Source: Achromobacter deleyi (GTDB lineage Bacteria; Pseudomonadota; Gammaproteobacteria; Burkholderiales; Burkholderiaceae_B). From it: a stretch of DNA of 64,000 nucleotides. The notes under the pieces were generated by a model. It saw nothing but the letters and a program-made list of their open reading frames with translations, made no database searches and was not told the origin of the DNA. Of this stretch, positions 24,767-33,207 are shown piece by piece. The DNA lies in assembly GCF_016127315.1 (NCBI RefSeq), contig NZ_CP065997.1:2790001-2854000 (forward strand). The letters run 5' to 3'. Each line of letters begins with the position of its first letter. Position 1 is the stretch's first letter. The position numbers and the translations under genes were made by a program.

Positions 24767-25570
24767 ATGAGCATCCCGTCTTTTGGCGTCGGCACCTTCC
24801 GCCTGCAGGGCCAGGTCGTCATCGATTCCGTGCGCAACGCGCTGGACGTCGGCTACCGCGCCGTCGACACCGCCCAGATCTATGAAAACGAAGCCGAGGT
24901 CGGCCAGGCCATCGAGGCCAGCGGCATCGCCCGCGACGAGCTGTTCCTGACCACCAAGATCTGGGTGCCGAACTACGGCCGGACCAAGCTCGTGCCGAGC
25001 CTGAAGGACAGCCTGGCCAAGCTGCGCACCGACTACGTCGACCTGACCCTGATCCACTGGCCCGCGCCCGGCAACGGCGTCGGCATCGTCGAAATGATGG
25101 CCGGCCTGATGGATGCCCGCGAGCAGGGCCTGACGCGCCAGATCGGCATCTCCAATTTCCCCATCGCCGAGACCCGCGAAGCCATTGCCGCCGTCGGTAA
25201 GGACGCCATCGCCACCAACCAGATCGAGCTCAGCCCGTACCTGCAGAATGCCAGTCTGGTGGACTTCCTGAATGAACAAGGCATTCAGGTCACGTCGTAC
25301 ATGACGCTGGCCTACGGCAAGGTGCTCAAGGACCCGGTGATTGGCCAGATCGCGCAGCGCCACAACGCCACGCCGGCGCAGGTCGCGCTGGCCTGGGCGC
25401 TGCAACGCGGCTTCGCCGTGATCCCGTCGTCGACCAGGCGCGAGAACCTGGCGAGCAACCTGCTGGCCCGCGACCTGCGCCTGACCGATGCCGACATGGC
25501 GCAGATCGCCGCGCTGGAACGCAACGGCCGCGAAGTCAGCCCCGACGGCCTGGCCGCCGCCTGGGACTGA
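24767..25570 (+). CDS. dkgB: 2,5-diketo-D-gluconate/methylglyoxal reductase DkgB
   Basis: 267 aa, the same length as E. coli DkgB and alike over the full length: [37 protein letters not shown] with the catalytic tyrosine, TTKIW with the catalytic lysine, VDLTLIHWP with the histidine and the cofactor segment [15 protein letters not shown], which favours NADPH. These aldo-keto reductases act on 2,5-diketogluconate and aldehydes including methylglyoxal. AGGAG precedes the ATG. The next gene (25623) follows after 52 bp. Confidence 0.92.
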   Translation: MSIPSFGVGTFRLQGQVVIDSVRNALDVGYRAVDTAQIYENEAEVGQAIEASGIARDELFLTTKIWVPNYGRTKLVPSLKDSLAKLRTDYVDLTLIHWPAPGNGVGIVEMMAGLMDAREQGLTRQIGISNFPIAETREAIAAVGKDAIATNQIELSPYLQNASLVDFLNEQGIQVTSYMTLAYGKVLKDPVIGQIAQRHNATPAQVALAWALQRGFAVIPSSTRRENLASNLLARDLRLTDADMAQIAALERNGREVSPDGLAAAWD

Positions 25571-25622
25571 GCCGCGCCACCGGCGCCGCGCGCGCCAACC
25601 TGATCTCATGAGGAGCCATTCC

Positions 25623-26513
25623 ATGAAGCTATTCATCACCGGCGCCAGCGGATTCATCGGCGGCGCGGTCGCCACCTTGATGGCCAAGGCGGGCCATGAG
25701 GTCCGCGGCCTGATCCGCAATCCCGAACGCGTCGCCGAACTGCGCGGATTCGGCATCGAACCGGTGCTGGGCACGCTGGACGACGCGGCGCTGCTGGCGG
25801 CCGAGGCGCGCGCCGCCGACGCCGTCATCAATGCCGCCGACAGCGACCATCGCGGCGCCGTCGAGGCCCTGCTGGGGGCGCTTGCCGGCAGCGGCAAGGC
25901 GTTCATCCACACCAGCGGCAGCAGCCTGGTCGCCGACGACGCGCTGGGCGAGCCGTCCGACGCGGTGTTCGACGAAACCACGCCGGTGGCGCCGGTGCCG
26001 GGCAAGACCGCGCGCATCGCCATCAACGACCTGATCCTGGCCAGCGCGCCGGGCCTGCGCAGCGTGGTGCTGTGCCATAGCCTGATCTATGGTGCGACCG
26101 AGGGGCCGCGCGCCGAAAGCGTGCAGATCCCGCCGCTGGTGGCGCAGGCCCGCGAAAGCGGCATCGCCCGGCACGTCGGCCGCGGCCTGAACCGCTGGTC
26201 CAATGTGCACGTCGCCGACGTGGCGGCGCTGTACCAGTTGGCCCTGGAGAAGGCGCCGGCCGGCAGCTTCTATTTCGTCGAGAACGGCGAAACCGCCTTC
26301 GTCGACCTGGTCGGCGCCATCGGCCAGGCGCTGGGCCTGGGGCCGGCCCAGGCCTGGGATCCGGCGCAGGCGGTGGCCTATTGGGGCAAGGACCTGGGCG
26401 CCTATGCGCTCGGTTCCAACAGCCGGGTGCGGGCGGGCAAGGCGCGCCGCGACCTGGGCTGGGCGCCGCGGCACGATGACGTGCTGGGCTGGGTGCGCCA
26501 GGCCCTCGCCTGA
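25623..26513 (+). CDS. NAD(P)-dependent epimerase/dehydratase-family reductase
   Basis: 296 aa. It starts MKLFITGASGFIGGAVATLM, the extended-SDR nucleotide motif GASGFIGG, and carries FIHTSGSSLV and LCHSLIYGATEG. The usual YxxxK pair is not obvious: the expected position reads PGKTARIAIN, so this belongs to atypical SDRs rather than sugar epimerases. GGAG lies upstream of the ATG. Probably co-transcribed with dkgB. Substrate unknown. Confidence 0.8.
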   Translation: MKLFITGASGFIGGAVATLMAKAGHEVRGLIRNPERVAELRGFGIEPVLGTLDDAALLAAEARAADAVINAADSDHRGAVEALLGALAGSGKAFIHTSGSSLVADDALGEPSDAVFDETTPVAPVPGKTARIAINDLILASAPGLRSVVLCHSLIYGATEGPRAESVQIPPLVAQARESGIARHVGRGLNRWSNVHVADVAALYQLALEKAPAGSFYFVENGETAFVDLVGAIGQALGLGPAQAWDPAQAVAYWGKDLGAYALGSNSRVRAGKARRDLGWAPRHDDVLGWVRQALA

Positions 26514-26650
26514 CGCGGGACGGCGCGGCGCCGGGTCGGGGCCGCGCCGGCGTCCACGGGGTGGGCCAACGGCGGGGCGTCGTCAGCAAAACGCCAACAG
26601 AGTTGCGGTAAGGTAATCGTTCCCTTCAGAGATTCCGCACGGAGCAGAAC

Positions 26651-27700
26651 TTGAAATACCGCAAACTCGGCCGTACCGACCTGGACGTCAGCCTGATCGG
26701 CCTGGGCACCATGACCTGGGGCGAGCAGAACACCGAGGCCGAGGCCCACCAGCAGCTGGACTACGCGCTCGAGCGCGGCGTCAACCTGGTCGACGTGGCC
26801 GAAATGTACCCGGTGCCGCCCAAGCCGGAAACCCAGGGCCTGACCGAAACCTACATCGGCACCTGGCTGGCGCGCAGCAAGCGCCGCCAGGACATCGTGC
26901 TGGCCAGCAAGGTGGCCGGCCCGGTGCGCGATCCCAAGCGTCCCGGCCACATCCGCGACGGCAAGACCTTCCTGGACCGCAAGAACCTGACCGAGGCGCT
27001 GGACGCCAGCCTCAAGCGCCTGCAGACGGACTACCTGGACCTGTACCAGCTGCACTGGCCCGACCGCACCACGGCCACCTTCGGCCAGCTGTCGTATCCG
27101 TGGGTCAAGGATGACCACACCGTGCCGATCGAGGAAACCCTGTCGGTGCTGCAGGACTTCGTGCGCGCCGGCAAGGTGCGTCACGTCGGCGTGTCCAACG
27201 AAACGCCGTGGGGCGTGTCGCAGTTCCTGAAGGCCTCCGACAACCTCGGCCTGGCGCGCATCGCCTCGATCCAGAACGCCTACAGCCTGCTCAACCGCGT
27301 CTACGAGATCGGCCTGTCGGAATTCACCCACCACGAAGGCGTGGGCCTGCTGGCCTATTCGCCGCTGGCGATGGGCATGCTTTGCGGCAAGTACCTGGAC
27401 GGCGCCCGCCCGGCCAATGCCCGCCTGACGCTGTACACGCGCTTCACCCGCTACAGCAACCCGCAGGCCGAGGCCGCCACCCGCGAGTACGTCGAACTGG
27501 CACGCCAGCACGGCATTTCGCCGACGCACCTGGCGCTGGCCTGGGTCAATCAGCGCCCGTTCGTCACCAGCAACCTGATCGGCGCCACCAACCTGCAGCA
27601 ATTGAAGGAGAATATCGACAGCGTCGACGTCGAACTGTCGTCCGACGTGCTGCAGGCCATCGACCAGATCCACGTGCGCCATCCCAACCCGGCGCCCTGA
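26651..27700 (+). CDS. tas: Tas-like aldo/keto reductase
   Basis: 349 aa with a TTG start: TTG at 26651 has GGAG six bases upstream and gives the family N-terminus MKYRKLGRTDLDVSLIGLGTMTWGEQN. Catalytic residues are in NLVDVAEMYPVP (Tyr), IVLASKVAGP (Lys) and YQLHWPDR (His). The insertion PKRPGHIRDGKTFLDRKNL is typical of E. coli Tas and its relatives, aldo-keto reductases of unsettled physiological substrate. Followed by a hypothetical gene after 30 bp. Confidence 0.9.
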   Translation: MKYRKLGRTDLDVSLIGLGTMTWGEQNTEAEAHQQLDYALERGVNLVDVAEMYPVPPKPETQGLTETYIGTWLARSKRRQDIVLASKVAGPVRDPKRPGHIRDGKTFLDRKNLTEALDASLKRLQTDYLDLYQLHWPDRTTATFGQLSYPWVKDDHTVPIEETLSVLQDFVRAGKVRHVGVSNETPWGVSQFLKASDNLGLARIASIQNAYSLLNRVYEIGLSEFTHHEGVGLLAYSPLAMGMLCGKYLDGARPANARLTLYTRFTRYSNPQAEAATREYVELARQHGISPTHLALAWVNQRPFVTSNLIGATNLQQLKENIDSVDVELSSDVLQAIDQIHVRHPNPAP

Positions 27701-27730
27701 TCCCGCCCGCCGGGAGCCACGAGGACATCC

Positions 27731-28489
27731 ATGCGAAATCTCGACTTCAGCTCCTGGCAAACCGTACTTTCGACCCTGCTGGGCCTGGCGGTCATCACCC
27801 TGATCGGGGTGGGGATCCGCCTGCTGGTGATGCAGACCATCCAGCAGCGGCGCGAACGCGAGAACCGCCAGATCAACGAGCGCCTGCGTACGTTGATCGC
27901 GGCCTACAAGACGCTGGGCGGGTCCTTCACCGGCAACCTGGTGGTGGACCCCAGCCACCTGCGCGACCTGCGTCGCGGTGTGCCGCAAGCGGCCGCCGCC
28001 GGCGACCCCGACGCGCTTGACGAAGCCGATCTCGATGCGGCCGACCCGCTGCGGCCGACGTCGCTGGAAGGCCCCGGCGGCGAACGTCGGCGGCGGGTGC
28101 GCGACGCCGTCGAGGCGGCGCTGTCCGACATCATCCTGCTGGGCACCGAGGACCAGGTGCGGTTGGCGGCCCGGGCGGCCTCCGACCTGGTGGCCGGACG
28201 CCGCATCGAGACCGCCGAACTGGTGGTGTCGCTGCGCGATTTCATCCGCCGCGTGCTGAACCTGGAGCCGGTGCCGGCCGGCCTGGCGATTCCGCGCCAG
28301 GGTCCGACCCGGCCTGCGGCCGGCGGCGCCAAGGGCGCGGGCAGCGCCCGCGGTGGCGACGCGGGCGGCGGTGGCAAGGGCGGCGCGGCGGGTGGCGGCG
28401 GTGCCGCCGCGGGCATGGGCATGGGCATGGGCCTGGGTTCGGGCCTGGCGGCCGACGATCCGCACGACCCCCACGGCGGCGCGCGCTGA
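27731..28489 (+). CDS. Membrane-anchored protein with Gly-rich tail, unknown function
   Basis: 252 aa. I do not recognise the family. One N-terminal helix (about 12-34, VLSTLLGLAVITLIGVGIRLLV) is followed by a charged helical segment MQTIQQRRERENRQINERLRTLIAAYKTLGG, a middle domain (about 90-180) with ALSDIILLGTEDQVRLAARAASDLVAG, and a C-terminal 60 residues dominated by Gly and Ala with an ATGGGC codon repeat giving GMGMGMGLG. The C-terminus is cytoplasmic if the helix is a signal anchor. The GAGGA ribosome site is at 27720-27724. Co-directional with tas. Confidence 0.7.
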   Translation: MRNLDFSSWQTVLSTLLGLAVITLIGVGIRLLVMQTIQQRRERENRQINERLRTLIAAYKTLGGSFTGNLVVDPSHLRDLRRGVPQAAAAGDPDALDEADLDAADPLRPTSLEGPGGERRRRVRDAVEAALSDIILLGTEDQVRLAARAASDLVAGRRIETAELVVSLRDFIRRVLNLEPVPAGLAIPRQGPTRPAAGGAKGAGSARGGDAGGGGKGGAAGGGGAAAGMGMGMGLGSGLAADDPHDPHGGAR

Positions 28490-28571
28490 GCCGTCTCGGC
28501 CTGTCGGCGCGCTCGGACGACGGGGCCGCCGTTCAGCGGCCGGCCATCATCGCGGCAGCCTGGCCGCGTTC

Positions 28572-31500
28572 TCAATACACGTCGCGCACATAGCGCTTGT
28601 CCGCCGTCATGCGCGCCACATAGGCCGCGGCGGCGTCGGCGTCCATGCCGCCGTGTTCCCGCACCACCTGCCGCAGCATGGCGTCGACGTCGCGGGCCAT
28701 CTGCGCGGCATCGCCGCACACATAGAAGTGCGCGCCGTCCTGCAGCCAGGCCCACAGCCGCGCGCCGTGTTCGCGCATGCGGTCCTGCACGTAGACCTTG
28801 GCGGCCTGGTCGCGCGAGAACGCCAGGTCCAGCCGCGTCAGCAGGCCGTCGTCGCGCAGCGCCTGCAGTTCGTCGCGATAGTAGAAATCGCTGGCCGCGT
28901 GCCGCTCGCCGAAGAACAGCCAGTTGCGGCCGCGGTCGCCGCGCGTCCGCCGTTCCTGCAGGAAGGCGCGGAACGGCGCCACGCCGGTGCCGGGGCCGAC
29001 CATGATCATCGGCGTGTCGCCTTGCCGTGGCGGCCGGAAGTGGCTGGCTTCCTGCACGAAGACCGGCACCTCGACGTCGCCCGCGCGGTCGGCCAGGAAG
29101 GTCGATGAGACGCCCTTGCGCCGCCGCCGGCCATTGTCGTAGCGCACGGCGGACACCGTCAGGTGGACCTCGCCGGGGTGCGCCTTGGGGCTGGAGGCGA
29201 TGGAGTACAGGCGCGGTTGCAGGCGCTTGAGCGCGCCCAGCCACGCCTGCGCCGGCAGCGCCACCGGGAACGCGTGCAGCACGTCGGCCAGCTGCTTGCC
29301 CCACAGCCATTGCCGCAGGTCGGCGCGGCGCTCCTCGGCCAGCAATTGCCGCAGGCCGGGGTCGCGCGCGTGTTCCGCGATCAGCGCCAGCGTGGCCGGC
29401 GCGGGGCGCGCGATTTCGTAATGCGTGGACAGCGCCCGGGCCAGCGGCATGTCGCCCACGCCCGGCACGCTGGCCACGGCGTCGCCCGACAAGCCGGCCT
29501 GCGCCAGCAGTTCCTCCACCAGTTCGGGACAGTTCACCGGCCATACGCCCAGGGCGTCGCCCGCTTCGTAGTCCAGCCCTGTGTCTGCGATGTCCAGCGC
29601 CAGCGCGCGCGTGTCCTTGTCGCCGCCGGCATTCAGCCTCTGGTTGCCGATCAGGCGCGCGGGAGCCGGACGCGCGCGGGAGGGCGGGGCGGGGCGCGCG
29701 CCGACCGGCGGGGCGGGCGGTTCGGGCGCTGCGACGCGGACCGCCACGGCGGACGGGGCCTCGGCAGCCAGCGCCACCGCGATGTCGTCAGGCATCAGGC
29801 CACCGGCCGGATGGCCATGCTGTTCGGCGTCGGCCGCACGGATACTGGCGATGGCGCTTTCGAGCCAGGCGTCGGCCGGCGCTTCGTAGTCCGTGTCGCA
29901 ATCGACCCGCGCCAGCAAGGGCTGTGCGCCCAGTTGCGCCAACCGTTGGTCGAGCCGGCGGCCGTGGCCACAGAAGGCGTCATAGTTGCTGTCGCCCAGC
30001 GCCAGCACCGCGTAGCGCAACGACGCCAGTCGCGGCGCAGCGGCGGCCGACAGCGCCCGCCACAGGTCCTGGCCGTTGTCCGGCGCATCGCCGTCGCCGA
30101 AGGTGCTGGTGATCAGCAGCAGGTATTGGCTGCGGGCCAGGGCGTCCAACGCGCAGTCCGCCATGCAGGCGGTGCGCAATTCGAAGCCGGCCGCGGCCAG
30201 CGCGGTGGCGCTGCGTTCCACCAGCGATTCGGCATTGCCGGTCTGCGAGGCCCACAGCAGGGTGACGCGCGGGCGCGGGCCGATGATGCGGACAGTGGCT
30301 TCGCCCGCGTCGGCGCCGGGCGTGACCGCCGGCGCCAACGGCAGCGGCGCGCGGCTGTACAGGCCGTGCAGCAGGCCGTTGAGCCACAGGCGGGTGGCCT
30401 CGTCGAAAGGCGCGTGGACGGGCAGCTCCGGCACGCCCGGCGCGCCGCCGGCCTGCCGCAGGCCGTTGAGAAAGCCCGACAGGTAGTGGCGCTGGCGCGC
30501 ATCCAGCGCGGGGGGCTCGGCGCCGCTCGTCAGGCCGAGCAGCGCGGCCATGGCCTCGGCGGGAGCGGCGCCGCCGGCCGCCATCTCGGCCATGGCCAAC
30601 GCGGCCGGCGCCTCGCCGTTCGCCGTCCCCCCGGCAGGCGCCGCCACGCGGCACAGCGCCACCGCGCAGAACTTCAGCTCGGGCTGCTGCGATACCGGGT
30701 CGATGGCGTCGCTGGTGACGGCGTTGATGCACAGGTCGTCGCCATACACGTCGTTCCAGTGAATGGGGGCGAAGCAGTTGCCGGGCCGCACCCGGTCGGT
30801 GACGACGGCGGGCAGCAGCGCGCGGCCGCGGCGGGAACGGATCTCGACGCCGTCGCCAGCGGCGATGCCGAGCGTCGCCGCGTCGTCGGGATGGATCTCC
30901 ACGAAAGGCGCGGGGTTGAGCTTGTTCAGCATCGGCACCTTGCCGGTCTTGGTCAGCGTGTGCCATTGGTGCTGCAGCCGCCCGGTGTTCAACACCATGG
31001 GATAGTCGGCGTCGGGCAGCTCCGCCGGATCGACGTGAGGCCGCGCGTGGAACTGGGCGCGGCCGTTGGCGGTGGCGAACACCAGGCGCGGCCGGGCGCC
31101 GTCGTCCCCCTCGCGCGGCGGCTGGCCGATGCCGTCGTTGAGATAGCGGATCGGGTTGCGGTCCGGGCCGTCGGCGCTGGCGCAGGGCCATTGCAGCGGC
31201 GTCTCGCGCAGCCGCGCATGGCTGGCGCCGCGCAGATCGTAGCCGGTGGCGGGGTTGGAGAAGCCGGTGATTTCCTCGAACACCTCGGCCGCGCTGGCGT
31301 ACTGGAACGCGTGGCCGTAGCCCATCTCGCAGGCCACACCGGCGATGATGCGCCAGTCGGGCAGCGCGTCGCCGGGAGGCGGCACGGCCCGCGGCATCAG
31401 CGTCAGGGTGCGTTCGGAATTGATCATCACGCCCTCGGCCTCGGCCCACAACGCGCCGGGCAGCAGGATGTCGGCGTAGCGGTTGGTCTCCGTGTCCAGG

Positions 31501-32798
31501 TAGGCGTCCTGCGCGATCACCAGTTCCGCGGCCTTCAGCCCGGCCACCACGTTGGCGCGATTGGCCACGCTGGCCACCGGGTTGGTGCAGATGATCCAGC
31601 AGGCCTTGACCTCGCCCGTGGCCATGCGCTGGAACAGGTCGATGGTGCCTTGCCCCAGCCGCGTGTGCAGCGTGCCGGCCGGCACGCCCCAGCGCGCCTC
31701 GACGAAGGCGCGGTCCGTGGCCGACAGCACGCTGCGCTGGCCCGGCAGGCCGGGGCCCATGTAGCCCATCTCGCGCCCGCCCATGGCGTTGGGCTGGCCG
31801 GTCAGCGAGAACGGCCCGCTGCCCGGCCGGCAGATGCGGCCGGTGGCCAGGTGCAGGTTGCACAGCGCGTTGGTGTTCCAGGTGCCGTGGGTGCTCTGGT
31901 TCAGACCCATGGTCCAGCAGCTCATCCACTCGGGCGCCGCGCCGATCCAGTCGGCGGCCTGGCGCAGTTGCGCGGCGGGAATGCCGGTCAGCGCCTCGAC
32001 CTGTTCGGGGGCGTAGTCGCGCAGCAGCTCCGGCATCGCCTCCCAGCCGTCGGTGTGCGCGGCGATGAAGGCCGCGTCGATCTTGCCGGCCTGGTGCAGC
32101 AGATGCAGCAGCCCGTTGAGCAGCGCCAGGTCGGTGCCGGGCCGGATCGCCAGGTGCAGGTGCGCCTTCTCGGCGGTGGCGGTGCGGCGCGGGTCGACCA
32201 CGATCAGGCGGGCGCCGGCCTTGACCCGGTCCATCATGCGCAGGTACAGGATCGGATGGCAGTCGGCCATGTTGGCGCCGATCACCAGGAACAGGTCGGC
32301 GCGGTCGATGTCCTGGTACGAGCCGGGCGGGCCGTCGGCGCCCAGCGACAGCTTGTAGCCGCTGCCGGCGCTGGCCATGCACAGGCGCGAATTCGATTCG
32401 ATGTTGTTGGTGCCGATGAAGCCCTTGGCCAGCTTGTTGGCCAGGTACTGGGCCTCGATCGACATCTGTCCCGACACGTACAGCGACACCGCGTCGGGGC
32501 CGTGCGCGTCGATGATGGCGCGCAGCCGCCCGGCGGTGTCGCGCAGGGTGTCCGCCATCGGCCGCGGCGCCAGGTCCTGGCCGCGCCGGTCGCGCACGTA
32601 GGCGTGCTCCAGCCGGCCCGACTGGCGCAGGGCGAGGTGGGCCGACGACCCCTTGGTGCAGAGGCGGCCGAAGTTGCTGGGATGCTCGCGGTTGCCGGTG
32701 ATCTTCACCACTTGCTCCCGTTCCACGTGCAGGGTCATGCCGCAGCCCACGCCGCAGTAGGGGCAGACGGTGTCCACGGTGCGCTGGCTGCCGCTCAT
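28572..32798 (-). CDS. nasA: Assimilatory nitrate reductase fused to a CysJ-type flavoprotein
   Basis: 1408 aa from ATG 32798. Residues 1-about 740 are a NasA-type molybdenum reductase: a 4Fe-4S site from C12, C15, C19 and C47 (CPYCGVGC ... RLCTKG), and C140 in [11 protein letters not shown] as molybdenum ligand. From about 840 a flavodoxin-like domain starts ([13 protein letters not shown]), from about 1046 a ferredoxin-reductase FAD domain ([12 protein letters not shown] near 1196), then the NADPH site [12 protein letters not shown] near 1265 and the C-terminal YVRDVY. The fusion would carry electrons from NADPH via FAD and FMN to the Fe-S/Mo centre, replacing a separate NasC. Cytoplasmic. 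Such fused annotation exists in betaproteobacteria. Controlled by the gap 32799-33207. Confidence 0.92.
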   Translation of the reverse strand: MSGSQRTVDTVCPYCGVGCGMTLHVEREQVVKITGNREHPSNFGRLCTKGSSAHLALRQSGRLEHAYVRDRRGQDLAPRPMADTLRDTAGRLRAIIDAHGPDAVSLYVSGQMSIEAQYLANKLAKGFIGTNNIESNSRLCMASAGSGYKLSLGADGPPGSYQDIDRADLFLVIGANMADCHPILYLRMMDRVKAGARLIVVDPRRTATAEKAHLHLAIRPGTDLALLNGLLHLLHQAGKIDAAFIAAHTDGWEAMPELLRDYAPEQVEALTGIPAAQLRQAADWIGAAPEWMSCWTMGLNQSTHGTWNTNALCNLHLATGRICRPGSGPFSLTGQPNAMGGREMGYMGPGLPGQRSVLSATDRAFVEARWGVPAGTLHTRLGQGTIDLFQRMATGEVKACWIICTNPVASVANRANVVAGLKAAELVIAQDAYLDTETNRYADILLPGALWAEAEGVMINSERTLTLMPRAVPPPGDALPDWRIIAGVACEMGYGHAFQYASAAEVFEEITGFSNPATGYDLRGASHARLRETPLQWPCASADGPDRNPIRYLNDGIGQPPREGDDGARPRLVFATANGRAQFHARPHVDPAELPDADYPMVLNTGRLQHQWHTLTKTGKVPMLNKLNPAPFVEIHPDDAATLGIAAGDGVEIRSRRGRALLPAVVTDRVRPGNCFAPIHWNDVYGDDLCINAVTSDAIDPVSQQPELKFCAVALCRVAAPAGGTANGEAPAALAMAEMAAGGAAPAEAMAALLGLTSGAEPPALDARQRHYLSGFLNGLRQAGGAPGVPELPVHAPFDEATRLWLNGLLHGLYSRAPLPLAPAVTPGADAGEATVRIIGPRPRVTLLWASQTGNAESLVERSATALAAAGFELRTACMADCALDALARSQYLLLITSTFGDGDAPDNGQDLWRALSAAAAPRLASLRYAVLALGDSNYDAFCGHGRRLDQRLAQLGAQPLLARVDCDTDYEAPADAWLESAIASIRAADAEQHGHPAGGLMPDDIAVALAAEAPSAVAVRVAAPEPPAPPVGARPAPPSRARPAPARLIGNQRLNAGGDKDTRALALDIADTGLDYEAGDALGVWPVNCPELVEELLAQAGLSGDAVASVPGVGDMPLARALSTHYEIARPAPATLALIAEHARDPGLRQLLAEERRADLRQWLWGKQLADVLHAFPVALPAQAWLGALKRLQPRLYSIASSPKAHPGEVHLTVSAVRYDNGRRRRKGVSSTFLADRAGDVEVPVFVQEASHFRPPRQGDTPMIMVGPGTGVAPFRAFLQERRTRGDRGRNWLFFGERHAASDFYYRDELQALRDDGLLTRLDLAFSRDQAAKVYVQDRMREHGARLWAWLQDGAHFYVCGDAAQMARDVDAMLRQVVREHGGMDADAAAAYVARMTADKRYVRDVY

Positions 32799-32810
32799 GC
32801 TCGGTTCCCA

Positions 32811-32860
32811 AAAAAGAAAGCGCCCTGCCTGCGCGGCCAGCGGCCGGGCGGGCAGGGCGC
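32811..32860 (-). terminator. Leader terminator ahead of the nitrate reductase gene
   Basis: On the minus strand GGCAGGGCGC at 32820-32829 (reading the 3' arm) pairs with GCGCCCTGCC at 32851-32860, a perfect 10-bp stem with an internal GGCC helix in its loop, followed by TTTCTTTTTT. It lies 13 bp before the ATG, so it would stop transcription inside the leader unless antiterminated. Confidence 0.8.
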
Positions 32861-32870
32861 CATTGCCCTG
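32853..32870 (-). promoter_or_regulatory. ANTAR-type hexaloop hairpin, nitrate reductase leader
   Basis: On the minus strand CAGGGC, loop AATGGC, GCCCTG: six perfect pairs and a six-base loop with A at position 1 and G at position 4, the two bases important for ANTAR antiterminators. It shares 8 bases (32853-32860) with the 5' arm of the terminator, so the two folds exclude each other. Confidence 0.65.
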
Positions 32871-32908
32871 GTTGGTTCCCGGCGTGGCCGGGTCGATGCC
32901 CTGTCGAT

Positions 32909-32923
32909 GCAAGTTCCATGCCA
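32909..32923 (-). promoter_or_regulatory. Sigma-54 promoter for the nitrate reductase gene
   Basis: Minus-strand TGGCAT-N5-TTGC, with GG and GC at the -24 and -12 positions, one mismatch to TGGCAC-N5-TTGC. The predicted transcription start is near 32897, giving a leader of about 100 nt. Confidence 0.65.
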
Positions 32924-32985
32924 GTCGCGCGTCACCGGCATGGCGGGGACCCTGAGGGCGCGCGGCGCGCGCGGTGGTGCGCGAT

Positions 32986-33020
32986 GGCACCGAATTGGTG
33001 CGCCGCCGACCCGTTTGGGT
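32986..33020. promoter_or_regulatory. Shared NtrC-like enhancer
   Basis: GCACC and GGTGC arms around GAATT (32987-33001) match the NtrC consensus TGCACC(A)-N4-(T)GGTGCA well. A weaker second dyad ACCC-GTTT-GGGT lies at 33009-33020, about 20 bp centre to centre. The strong site is centred at 32994, the midpoint of the two predicted starts (32897 and 33092). Confidence 0.65.
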
Positions 33021-33065
33021 GCGCGGTGCAGGAGGCGGCGGGCCGCCGCTCGGGCGCCGCCGCGA

Positions 33066-33081
33066 TGGCACGCTTATTGCT
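33066..33081 (+). promoter_or_regulatory. Sigma-54 promoter for nirBD-nasR
   Basis: TGGCAC-GCTTA-TTGCT is a full match to the -24/-12 consensus, with exact N5 spacing. The predicted start near 33092 leaves a leader of about 116 nt before nirB. Confidence 0.75.
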
Positions 33082-33130
33082 TTGATTGCCATACCGGGCC
33101 CGTGTCCGGCCAGACAACGCAAGCTTTGCA

Positions 33131-33142
33131 GGCAACGGCGCC
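33131..33142 (+). promoter_or_regulatory. ANTAR-type hexaloop hairpin, nirB leader
   Basis: GGC, loop AACGGC, GCC: a short stem but the same loop pattern (A1, G4; AAYGGC) and the same position relative to the terminator as in the divergent leader. It overlaps the terminator 5' arm from 33134. Confidence 0.5.
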
Positions 33143-33176
33143 CGGACCCAACAGTCCCGGGCGCCGTTTGTCTTTT
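33134..33176 (+). terminator. Leader terminator ahead of nirB
   Basis: AACGGCGCCCGG (33134-33145) pairs over 12 bp with CCGGGCGCCGTT (33157-33168), followed by TGTCTTTT. It precedes the nirB ATG by 31 bp, so it is a regulatory, not a gene-end, terminator. Confidence 0.8.
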
Positions 33177-33207
33177 GAAAACCGAACGGCCCAGCCTGGA
33201 TAGACCC

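Noticed and set aside
32871..32900. A first ANTAR hexaloop hairpin upstream of the nas leader terminator
   Set aside because: The available stem CCCGGC/GCCGGG has a three-base loop without the A1/G4 pattern; the same search in the nirB leader gave a C-rich loop.
29163..33203. A 1346-codon open frame on the plus strand opposite the nitrate reductase gene
   Set aside because: Its protein is low-complexity (Arg, Gly, Ala, Val, Gln) with no family motif, and arises from GC-rich third-position bias on the opposite strand of a gene with clear motifs.
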